Part shown: one piece after another, positions 27,001 through 33,504 of the stretch
How the letters are laid out: each line of letters begins with the position of its first letter
How positions within the stretch are numbered: position 1 is the stretch's first letter
DNA from: UBA9547 sp044349205
GTDB lineage: Bacteria; Bacteroidota; Bacteroidia; Cytophagales; UBA9547
Assembly (NCBI GenBank): GCA_044349205.1
Contig: JBIKRJ010000003.1
Coordinates: 1 to 36,729 of the forward strand
Direction of reading: 5' to 3'
Length of the DNA: 36,729 bases
The notes under the pieces: model-generated
Databases searched by the model: none
Told to the model about the DNA's origin: nothing
What the model saw: the letters and a program-made list of their open reading frames with translations, nothing else
Translations under genes and position numbers: made by a program

Positions 27001-27398
27001 CCGAACTAGACAATATTGAAGACGAAGAGAATTTGAACCTGTTTGTAGAAAAAGTCAAAGATAGGTTTGGCCCATTGCCAGACCAATTTTGGGGATTGAT
27101 AGAAACGGTGCGCATGCGCTGGTTGGCTGAAAAACTCGGTTTCGACAAACTGATGCTGAAAGCCAAAGCATTGAAAGCCCAATTTGTACCCGGCGACAAG
27201 GAAACGTATTACCAATCAGATATTTTTGGAAAAATATTGGCCTATGTAAAAGAGAATGGCCAAAGTAGCAAGTTGGCCGAAACGAAAGGCAGGCTGGTGC
27301 TTACGGTGTACCAAATAGAATCTGCCACTGCCGGGCTGGAACTGCTAAAAAAACTTCATGGCTACGTGTTTGCCAAAGAAGAAGTAAAAGTGATATAA
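24033..27398 (+). CDS. mfd: Transcription-repair coupling factor Mfd
   Basis: Displaces RNA polymerase stalled at lesions and recruits UvrA. The 1,121-aa product has the family layout: an N-terminal UvrB-like module (RGGIVDVFSY), the CarD-like RNA-polymerase-interacting domain (LQPGDYVVHQDYGIGRF, about residues 430-485), SF2 helicase motifs with Walker A GDVGFGKT at 583-590 and DEEQKFG at 684-690, TATPIPRTL, ESGLDIPNANTIII, QMRGRVGRS, and the C-terminal TRCF domain. An in-frame TAG at 24021 leaves the TTG at 24033 as the only reasonable start; the first in-frame ATG lies about 60 codons later, inside conserved sequence. The stop is 2 nt from that of the convergent crtZ. Confidence 0.96.
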   Translation: MKNKDFLSLFTHDSLLNTVSERLKNASSSLFLKGFRGSLDAVYAAALCELTECSQLFIMHDREDANFFQSDLANLVQAEVLSFPMSYKKPYELEEVENANVLLRAEVLNKLNSNEAKKYIIVTYPEALPEKVVDKKTLVANTFLAKVGEKIDVEFLAEFLSSYDFERTDFVYEAGQYSVRGGIVDVFSYSNELPYRIELFGDEIETIRTFDPNTQLSVEFRKQVSIIPDMQASKLAIETRENFFKYLKPDTIVWMRDFQKVGDSANRYLQKAEEAYQKRAESGSNLKPSDLFESKDILAKSILSFRKIEFGSHSFLPDSETFELKCRTQPSFNKDFKLIADDLELWRSKNYTLLVSAEQFTQYEKLESIFDEILPQLKLQHLHISLRAGFVDENLKLLCYTDHELFDRFYRYKGKERFSKTKAITLKELRMLQPGDYVVHQDYGIGRFAGMETKEINGQPQEAIRLLYRDDDLLYISVHALHKISKYSGKDGTTVTMSKLGSPEWEEKKKKVSRKVKDIAKELISLYAKRRAAPGFAFSPDTYLQRELETSFLYEDTPDQAKATSDVKLDMEKPHPMDRLVCGDVGFGKTEVAIRAAFKSVSDSKQVAVLVPTTILALQHYKTFKERLKALPCKVDYLNRFKSAAQVKKTLEELASGKIDILIGTHKLIGKDVKFKDLGLLIVDEEQKFGVAVKEKLKELKLNVDTLTLTATPIPRTLHFSMMGARDLSIISTPPPNRQPVTTEVHAFSDVVIRNAVAEELKRNGQVFFVHNRINDLDSIADRIKRLVPDAKVAVAHGQMDGNKLEEVMMGFIEGEYDVLVSTNIVESGLDIPNANTIIINQAHMFGLSDLHQMRGRVGRSNKKAFCYLLTVAPTLLTPEGRKRLATLEEFSELGDGFKVAMRDLDIRGAGDLLGGEQSGFINDIGFETYHKILDETIAELKETEFKDLFKDDLSLLKPLVQDCIIETDLSILIPEKYVTNISERLGLYTELDNIEDEENLNLFVEKVKDRFGPLPDQFWGLIETVRMRWLAEKLGFDKLMLKAKALKAQFVPGDKETYYQSDIFGKILAYVKENGQSSKLAETKGRLVLTVYQIESATAGLELLKKLHGYVFAKEEVKVI

Positions 27399-27400
27399 GA

Positions 27401-27838
27401 TTACGCTTCGTATTTTTTGGGTGCGTACAAAAAACCAAAGGCTTCGCATTCTTCCTTGGTCATTTTTTTGTGATGAATCTTGTGTGCCCTGATAATTCTT
27501 TTCATGTACTTACTTTTGGCCACATATTTTATGTGGATGCGACGATGCACTATGACGTCGTGAAAAATAAAATAAAACAAACCATAGGCCGTAATGCCAA
27601 TTCCGACCCAAACCAAAAAACCAATGGCGGGGTACGCTCTTCCAATGAGGATACATACTACGGCAGGAATTGAAAAAACAAGGCTGAACAAGTCGTTTTT
27701 CTCAAAAAAACCGAGTCTTGGGCGATGGTGCGACTCGTGCCAATTCCACATAAAACCATGCATAATGTATTTGTGTGAAAACCAGGCAACAAATTCCATC
27801 GTCAAGAAACTAGCGAGTACTATACAAAAGGGCACCAT
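27401..27838 (-). CDS. crtZ: Beta-carotene hydroxylase CrtZ
   Basis: Membrane di-iron enzyme that hydroxylates beta-ionone rings, converting beta-carotene towards zeaxanthin. The 145-aa product has all the histidine boxes of the fatty-acid-hydroxylase/CrtZ family: H22-x4-H27 (HKYIMH), H34-x2-H37-H38 (HESHH), H93-x4-H98 (HDVIVH) and H119-x2-H122-H123 (HKIHH). Four hydrophobic segments surround them. It is the last gene of a minus-strand run after ispH (6 nt) and the lycopene cyclase, so the substrate is probably made by its neighbour. The ending is normal for this family. Confidence 0.92.
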   Translation of the reverse strand: MVPFCIVLASFLTMEFVAWFSHKYIMHGFMWNWHESHHRPRLGFFEKNDLFSLVFSIPAVVCILIGRAYPAIGFLVWVGIGITAYGLFYFIFHDVIVHRRIHIKYVAKSKYMKRIIRAHKIHHKKMTKEECEAFGFLYAPKKYEA

Positions 27839-27844
27839 CGGAAA

Positions 27845-28693
27845 TTATAATTTCAGCAATTCGTCTTTTACTTGCTCCATCAGCCACATGGGAGTGGAAG
27901 TGGCGCCACAAATGCCAACATTTTCACCTTTAGAGAAACTTGCGGAGTAAAGCTCGTTTACTTCCGAAATAAAAATAGTGTTGGGGTTGGTTTCTTTGCA
28001 CACATTGTACAACACCTTTCCATTGGAAGATTTTTTGCCCGACACAAACACTACTTTATCATATTTCGAGGCAAAGGTACGCAAGTCTTTATCTCTGTTC
28101 GAAACTTGTCTGCAAATGGTATCATTCACATCTACTTCAATTCCAGAGGCTTGCAATCGGTTAGAAATAGTGTAGAAACTGTCGGTACTTTTAGTTGTTT
28201 GGCTGAAAAGAGAAATTTTCTTTGGCAGGGTTGTTACATCCAATTCCTCCCAACTTTCAAAAACCACCGCCTCGTCGTTGGCTTGCGCCGAAAGACCTAT
28301 GACTTCGGCATGCCCCCTTTTGCCATAAATGTACAATGGTTCTTTCTTATCGTATGAGTTTTTTATCCTGTTTTGAAGCTTAAGTACTACAGGACACGAG
28401 GCGTCTATCAATTCTATGTTGTTTTCCAAGGCCGTTTTGTAGGTAGAGGCGGGTTCGCCGTGGGCTCGTATCAAAACCTTGCAATTGGATAGCTGCGAAA
28501 AACGATCTAGGTCAATTATCTTCAGGCCTTTGGCTTGCAGCCTTTTTACCTCTTCGTCGTTGTGCACAATGTCTCCCAAACAATACAACTGACCTTCCTC
28601 TTCCAAAATCTCTTCGGCCATTTCAATGGCATACACTACTCCAAAACAAAAACCCGAGTTGGGGTCAATCGTGATGTGTAGGTTTAGCGACAT
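27845..28693 (-). CDS. ispH: 4-hydroxy-3-methylbut-2-enyl diphosphate reductase IspH
   Basis: Last step of the MEP pathway, making IPP and DMAPP from HMBPP with an iron-sulfur cluster. In the 282-aa product the three cluster cysteines are C16 (SGFCFGV), C100 (DASCPVV) and C194 (NDTICRQVSNR). The substrate-binding histidines are at H44 (DIVHNDE), H78 (IRAHGEP) and H128 (KRGHAEV). The C-terminal GICGATSTPMWLMEQV is conserved. Its ATG lies inside the end of the lycopene cyclase gene (29-nt overlap), and crtZ follows 6 nt later. Carotenoid synthesis here is thus tied to isoprenoid supply. Confidence 0.96.
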   Translation of the reverse strand: MSLNLHITIDPNSGFCFGVVYAIEMAEEILEEEGQLYCLGDIVHNDEEVKRLQAKGLKIIDLDRFSQLSNCKVLIRAHGEPASTYKTALENNIELIDASCPVVLKLQNRIKNSYDKKEPLYIYGKRGHAEVIGLSAQANDEAVVFESWEELDVTTLPKKISLFSQTTKSTDSFYTISNRLQASGIEVDVNDTICRQVSNRDKDLRTFASKYDKVVFVSGKKSSNGKVLYNVCKETNPNTIFISEVNELYSASFSKGENVGICGATSTPMWLMEQVKDELLKL

Positions 28694-29369
28694 GGTTGTT
28701 TGCTTTATTCTTTAACCACAAAAAAGACCAAAGGTTTGGCAAAAACAGCAAGAACGAATATACATGGTCTTCTACCGGAATGGTGCCCACCCTTATACCA
28801 AGGTTTTCGGCATTGTTATAAATGACCACAGGCCAAGATGTCAATACACCGTTCACAATGTAGAATGGTATCAAATGTAACAAAAAAGCCAACCAAAACT
28901 GCCCCAGTGTGTGATTGTTTAAACTCAAAGCTGCCACAAGCAACAATAACGCACCCAAACCAAAATTGACAGAAGTGTACAATTTGTCGAAAAACGAAAC
29001 TGCCAATACTCCCAAGACTATCGCAAAAAACAACGCAATGGGCCTAGCCAAGCGATAAAACCAATTGGGCTGTCCAAAAACTCCCACACATTCGTAAATG
29101 AAAATGCAGGCAAAAGGGGTGACAAGAAAAAATAAATATTCTTCTAAAGGAAGCCCCCAAAAGCGAAATGGCATCACATACAAGGGGTTGAACTGCCAAA
29201 CACCCCAACGAGTGAATAAAATGTCCCATATAACGAAGAAAGTACCTACTGCCAACAATCCGGGAATAGTATGTTTCCAATATTGGCTGTACGAATACCT
29301 TTTATTGTAAGAAAGGGCAATAATGGGGACAATGGTGAATAAATTGAGAATGAGGTAGGTAAACTGCAT
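28665..29369 (-). CDS. Lycopene beta-cyclase, CrtYcd-type membrane protein
   Basis: Cyclises lycopene ends to beta-ionone rings. The 234-aa product has about seven hydrophobic segments and two related halves, as in fused CrtYc-CrtYd cyclases of archaea and Bacteroidota. The first half has WDILFTRWGVWQFNP then FWGLPLEEYLFF. The second has NGVLTSWPVVIYN then NLGIRVGTIPVEDHVYSFLL. The paired PLEE and PVED acidic motifs are the family hallmark. Downstream ispH and crtZ overlap or closely follow it. Phytoene synthase and desaturase genes (crtB, crtI) are not in the window. The gene name crtY or crtYcd would fit, but usage varies. Confidence 0.88.
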   Translation of the reverse strand: MQFTYLILNLFTIVPIIALSYNKRYSYSQYWKHTIPGLLAVGTFFVIWDILFTRWGVWQFNPLYVMPFRFWGLPLEEYLFFLVTPFACIFIYECVGVFGQPNWFYRLARPIALFFAIVLGVLAVSFFDKLYTSVNFGLGALLLLVAALSLNNHTLGQFWLAFLLHLIPFYIVNGVLTSWPVVIYNNAENLGIRVGTIPVEDHVYSFLLFLPNLWSFLWLKNKANNHVAKPTHHD

Positions 29370-29399
29370 ATTGTGAAAACTAACTAAAACAGCGAATTG

Positions 29400-30107
29400 T
29401 TATTTTTTTATCAATCCATTCAAAGTGTCTTCTATGTATTTAGGGTCGTAATAGCCTATCATACGCAGAGCTTGCGTACCATTTTTGTACCAAATCAAAG
29501 TGGGTACTTCGTCTATTTTGTATTGCTGTGCAATAATGGGGTTCTCGTCCACGTCTATCATCACCACCTTCACATCTTGGCTTCTTTTTTTGCCAAAACT
29601 TTCCAGTTCGGGCGAAAGTTTGCGACAAGGACCACACCACCTGGCCGAAAAATCGACCAAAACAATGGGTTGGGAGCGAATTAGTTCCTGATATTTTGAC
29701 ACGCTTATTCCCTTGGCTCCTTCTGTCTTCACTTTTTCAACTGCTTTGCCTTCCTTTTCCCAGTTCAGCATGCCACCGTCTAGCGAATACACATTTATGA
29801 ATCCGTTTTTCTTGAATAATGCCAAGGCTTCGCTGCTTCTTTTGCCTCGTTGGCAGTACAAATAATATGTTTTCGACTTGTCAAGTTTTTGTATTTCGGT
29901 TTCAAATTGTGGGGAATAAAAATCGATATTGCTTGCCGAATGAAGATGCGCCGCCGAAAACTCTTCGCCTGTGCGCACATCGAGCAAAACCCCTTTTTCG
30001 GTCTGCATTTTCTTTTCAAACTCACTTGGCGGTAGAAGTCCTTGGCCCTCGCCATTGGTGCAAGCAAACAGTAAGAAATAATGAAGCAAAATGAATAGGT
30101 AGCGCAT
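29400..30107 (-). CDS. Rhodanese-thioredoxin fusion lipoprotein
   Basis: 235 aa. The short signal (FILLHYFLLFAC) ends in a lipobox with C16 as the lipid anchor. A rhodanese domain follows (LLDVRTGEEFSAAHLHSASNI, about residues 25-120), with the active Cys C85 in YLYCQRGKRS. A thioredoxin domain (about 135-235) has WCGPC (C158, C161) and the cis-Pro segment EVPTLIWYKNG. The combination predicts a sulfur-transfer or thiol-redox enzyme anchored in the cell envelope; its substrate is unknown. The gene starts 31 nt before the lycopene cyclase start on the same strand and diverges from ilvA. A near -7 element (CATTTTTG) lies upstream, but it is not exact. Confidence 0.9.
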   Translation of the reverse strand: MRYLFILLHYFLLFACTNGEGQGLLPPSEFEKKMQTEKGVLLDVRTGEEFSAAHLHSASNIDFYSPQFETEIQKLDKSKTYYLYCQRGKRSSEALALFKKNGFINVYSLDGGMLNWEKEGKAVEKVKTEGAKGISVSKYQELIRSQPIVLVDFSARWCGPCRKLSPELESFGKKRSQDVKVVMIDVDENPIIAQQYKIDEVPTLIWYKNGTQALRMIGYYDPKYIEDTLNGLIKK

Positions 30108-30301
30108 AGTGTTTGGGTATTATACAGGCAAAAATGCACTTAAATTATTGCCGATAAAAGCACAGCAGCACAATTTGATTGGAATTTGTGTTGTGGGCAA
30201 ATTGACAAAAACGAAATAACGTAAGCACAGGACAATGACTGTTTTTCCTTTATTCTAAACAAGCATCGGGAAAATGGCATTATTCCTCGTAAGTTTGGGT
30301 T

Positions 30302-30309
30302 TATTTTTG
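30302..30309 (+). promoter_or_regulatory. Candidate -7 promoter element (TATTTTTG) for ilvA
   Basis: Exact TAnnTTTG followed by C, ending 4 nt before the ilvA ATG. If used, transcription would start at or just after the A of the start codon region, so the mRNA would be leaderless. Confidence 0.4.
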
Positions 30310-30313
30310 CAGG

Positions 30314-31564
30314 ATGAATGCAACCCTATCAGTTGAAGAAATAGTAAAGGCAAGTGCTCGCTTGCACGGGGCTATTTTTCATACTCCCATCCAACTAAAC
30401 CTAAACCTCTCGGAAAGGTATGGATGCAATGTGTACCTGAAAAGGGAAGACTTGCAAAATGTGCGTTCGTACAAAATTCGGGGTGCATTCAACTTCATCA
30501 GTAGCCAAACACCCGAAGCCCTTGCCAAAGGAATCGTGTGTGCCAGTGCAGGCAATCATGCGCAAGGTGTAGCGCTTTCTTGCCAAAAACTAAACATAGT
30601 GGGCAAAATATTTATGCCCAATACCACACCCAAACAAAAAGTGAAACAAGTGCGCATGTTTGGGAAAGAATGGGTAGAAGTTATCCTGACGGGCGACACT
30701 TTCGACGATTCGTACAACGAAGCCCTTCAGTATTGCCAAAAAAATGAGATGCTTTTCATTCATCCTTTCAACGACTACAAAGTGATGGCAGGACAAGGCA
30801 CTGTGGGTTTGGAGATACTGAACGACATGGACGTGCCCATCGACTATTTGTTTTTGCCTGTGGGGGGCGGTGGGTTGGCTGCTGGCGTTAGTACCTATTT
30901 TCATGCCAAAAGTCCTGCCACCAAACTGATTGGGGTAGAACCCGCCGGCGCACCCAGTATGGAACAGTCTATCAAGGCGGGGAAATTGGTCGTGCTTGAC
31001 AAAATAGACAAGTTTGTGGACGGTGCAGCCGTAAAAAGTGTTGGCGAAAAGACTTTTGCCATTTGCAAAGAATTGCTGGAAGACGTGGTCTTGGTGCCCG
31101 AAGGAAAAGTTTGTTCCACCATTTTGAAACTTTACAACGAAGAAGCCATCGTGGTAGAACCGGCAGGCTCTTTGGCTATCGCGGCTTTGGACTTTTACCA
31201 AGACAAAATAAAAGGCAAAAACGTAGTGTGTGTGGTTAGCGGTAGCAACAATGACATAGCACGAACCCAAGAAATAATAGAAAGGTCGCTTATATACGAG
31301 GGGCTGAAGCATTACTTTATTGTAGATTTTCCGCAGCGGGCTGGCGCTTTGAAAGAGTTTGTAAACGAAGTTCTAGGCCCTAACGACGATATTACGCGTT
31401 TTGAATACGTGAAAAAAACCAATCGAGAGGAAGGGCCTGCCATAGTGGGTATCGAGCTCAAAGACCAAAATGACTATGAACCCTTGGTAGATCGCATGAA
31501 CAAAAAAGGCTTCCGCAACATCCACATCAACGAAGACCCCACACTTTTCAACTACATCATCTAA
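30314..31564 (+). CDS. ilvA: Threonine ammonia-lyase (threonine dehydratase)
   Basis: PLP enzyme that deaminates threonine to 2-oxobutanoate, the first step towards isoleucine. In the 416-aa product the PLP lysine is K54 in VRSYKIRGA, followed by CASAGNHAQGVA, the PLP phosphate-binding Gly loop PVGGGGLAAG and VVCVVSGSNND. The C-terminal ~85 residues (LKHYFIVDFPQRAGALKEFV to FRNIHINED) form a single ACT-like regulatory domain, so this is the shorter IlvA form; feedback control by isoleucine is possible but not proven. No other ilv or leu genes are adjacent. The PAP2 gene follows 19 nt later. Confidence 0.93.
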   Translation: MNATLSVEEIVKASARLHGAIFHTPIQLNLNLSERYGCNVYLKREDLQNVRSYKIRGAFNFISSQTPEALAKGIVCASAGNHAQGVALSCQKLNIVGKIFMPNTTPKQKVKQVRMFGKEWVEVILTGDTFDDSYNEALQYCQKNEMLFIHPFNDYKVMAGQGTVGLEILNDMDVPIDYLFLPVGGGGLAAGVSTYFHAKSPATKLIGVEPAGAPSMEQSIKAGKLVVLDKIDKFVDGAAVKSVGEKTFAICKELLEDVVLVPEGKVCSTILKLYNEEAIVVEPAGSLAIAALDFYQDKIKGKNVVCVVSGSNNDIARTQEIIERSLIYEGLKHYFIVDFPQRAGALKEFVNEVLGPNDDITRFEYVKKTNREEGPAIVGIELKDQNDYEPLVDRMNKKGFRNIHINEDPTLFNYII

Positions 31565-31583
31565 AACAATACGCTGCCAAAAG

Positions 31584-32249
31584 ATGTGGCTCAAGGATTT
31601 CCTTAAATCGAACCTTTTCTTCCTGCTTCCTTTTTTTGCATTTGTAGTAGTGGGAGGTGTGTTGCTTAACGTGCATAGCAAAGAAGTATTGCTATTGGCC
31701 GTAAACTCGCGTTTCTCGGCTTTTGGCGATGTTTTCTTCCGTTACTACACCCACCTGGGCGATGGCGTTACGTATCTTATATTAGGTATTTTGATGTTGG
31801 TTTTTGTTTCCAAGTACAAAGGCTTGCTCATGATTGCTTGTTACGCCCTTACCTCCATTCCTGTACAACTTATCAAACGCTTTGCTTTTGAAGAAAATTA
31901 TCGCCCAAGAGCCCATTTTTGGTTCGATTCGCACAAGTTGCATTTTCCCGAAGGCGCCGAAGAGTTGGTTTCGCATAGCTTTCCAAGCGGGCATTCTGCC
32001 ACTGCCTTTTCTATGTTCTTGTTATTTTCTTTCTTCCTAAAAGACAAAATGATGTCGCTATTGTTTTTTGTGATGGCGGTATTAGTGGCCTATTCGCGCA
32101 TGTACTTGGCAGCCCACTTTTTTGCCGATGTCTATGGCGGGTCGCTGATTTCGGTTTGTATTACCTTATTGGTTATTTACTTGTTCGAAAAACAATTCAA
32201 ATTGTCTGAAAAAGAGCAGCTTGAAAAAGGCTTACTCAACATCAGATAA
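31584..32249 (+). CDS. PAP2-family membrane phosphatase
   Basis: 221 aa with about six hydrophobic segments. The three PAP2 motifs are present in order: a KRFAFEENYRP stretch (K-x8-RP, slightly longer than the usual K-x6-RP), FPSGHSATAF, and SRMYLAAHFFADVYGG (SR-x5-H-x3-D). The family removes phosphate from lipid phosphates such as undecaprenyl diphosphate or phosphatidic acid derivatives on the outer face of the inner membrane; the substrate here is not known. It lies 19 nt after ilvA and 49 nt before the dehydrogenase gene, so co-transcription is likely even though the functions look unrelated. Confidence 0.88.
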   Translation: MWLKDFLKSNLFFLLPFFAFVVVGGVLLNVHSKEVLLLAVNSRFSAFGDVFFRYYTHLGDGVTYLILGILMLVFVSKYKGLLMIACYALTSIPVQLIKRFAFEENYRPRAHFWFDSHKLHFPEGAEELVSHSFPSGHSATAFSMFLLFSFFLKDKMMSLLFFVMAVLVAYSRMYLAAHFFADVYGGSLISVCITLLVIYLFEKQFKLSEKEQLEKGLLNIR

Positions 32250-32298
32250 AAACCACGCGTTTTCTACCTTCTGAAGCGCTTACTTCGTACAGCTACAC

Positions 32299-33504
32299 AT
32301 GTTTACCATTGGCATACTCCGAGAAACCCGCATACCAGCCGACAGCCGAGTAGCCATCACGCCCATGCTTTGTCTGGAGCTTTCCCGAACCTACCACATC
32401 AGATTTTTGGTTCAGCCCTCGCCCTTTAGAATTTTCAAAGACGAAGAATACCGCAGTTTGGGAATAGAAATAAGCGATGACTTGAACAGCTGTGACGTAC
32501 TTTTTGGGGTAAAAGAAGCAAGCCCCGAAACCCTCATCGCCCACAAAAAGTATTTTTTCTTTTCGCATACTACCAAAAAACAACCCCACAATCGTAAGCT
32601 GCTACAAGCCATCATCGAAAAGAAAATCACGCTGATAGATTACGAAGAAATAAGAGACATACACCAAAAAAGATTGGTCGCATTTGGTCATTTTGCCGGT
32701 TTGGTAGGCGCCTACAATGCCCTGTTGCATTACGGGAAAAAACACGGTCTATATGCTTTGAAACCAGCACACCAGTGCTATGATTTGAAAGAAATGGTAA
32801 AGGAGCTGCAGAGATTGCAATTGCCCCCTATCAAAATTGTGCTTACAGGCACTGGCCGAGTAGGAAGCAGTGCCCGCGAAATATTGCAGCATGCCGAAAT
32901 AGAAGAAGTGAATACCACCGATTTTATCTCAAAAAAATTTGATAAGCCGGTTTTCTGCCAACTAAAATCAGAGGATTTTATGCGTAGAAAAGATGGCGCC
33001 CAATGGAATTCAGCCCACTTTCACCAGTTTCCCGCACAATACGAGTCTTTTTTCCTGTCTTATGCCAAAGTAGCCGACCTGCTCGTTGCGGGTGCTTTTT
33101 GGAACCCGGCCGCTCCAGCTCTTTTTTCGAAAAAAGACATGCTCTCGCCCGATTTCAATATAGGGTTGGTGGCCGACATCACTTGCGACATACATGGCTC
33201 CATCCCGTGTACTGTCAAAACCTCCAGTATTCCCGACCCAGTGTACGATTACAATCCGCAAACCGATGAAGTTGAACCACCTTATTCCAAATCGGGAAAT
33301 ATTACGGTTATGGCAGTCGATAATTTGCCTTGCGAACTGCCACGCGATGCTTCTGAGTCTTTCGCACGCCAACTTAGCCAGCACGTTTTTTATAATCTGA
33401 TTGTAGAAGACAAAGACTTGATTCTGAATCAAGCTACGATTGTGAAGGAGGGCAAACTGACCATCAAATACGCTTATTTGTCCGACTATGTATTAGGTAC
33501 CTAA
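32299..33504 (+). CDS. LYS1-like (saccharopine/alanine dehydrogenase family) NAD(P)-dependent oxidoreductase
   Basis: 401 aa. The N-terminus TIGILRETRIPADSRVAITP is the AlaDH/PNT N-domain start. DVLFGVKEAS and FFFSHTTKKQ supply the Lys and His that match the catalytic pair of yeast saccharopine dehydrogenase (GLKE and FAHCYK-like motifs). A Rossmann loop, IVLTGTGRVGSSAREIL, sits near residue 185. DITCDIHGSIPCT and the C-terminal PCELPRDASESF are also typical of the LYS1 group. The fungal enzyme interconverts lysine and saccharopine; whether this bacterial relative does so is uncertain, since Bacteroidota make lysine from diaminopimelate. The stop overlaps that of the ABC-F gene. Confidence 0.78.
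   Translation: MFTIGILRETRIPADSRVAITPMLCLELSRTYHIRFLVQPSPFRIFKDEEYRSLGIEISDDLNSCDVLFGVKEASPETLIAHKKYFFFSHTTKKQPHNRKLLQAIIEKKITLIDYEEIRDIHQKRLVAFGHFAGLVGAYNALLHYGKKHGLYALKPAHQCYDLKEMVKELQRLQLPPIKIVLTGTGRVGSSAREILQHAEIEEVNTTDFISKKFDKPVFCQLKSEDFMRRKDGAQWNSAHFHQFPAQYESFFLSYAKVADLLVAGAFWNPAAPALFSKKDMLSPDFNIGLVADITCDIHGSIPCTVKTSSIPDPVYDYNPQTDEVEPPYSKSGNITVMAVDNLPCELPRDASESFARQLSQHVFYNLIVEDKDLILNQATIVKEGKLTIKYAYLSDYVLGT

Noticed and set aside
30590..31312. 240-codon minus-strand frame inside ilvA
   Set aside because: It is antisense to the conserved PLP-enzyme core and has shadow-like composition.
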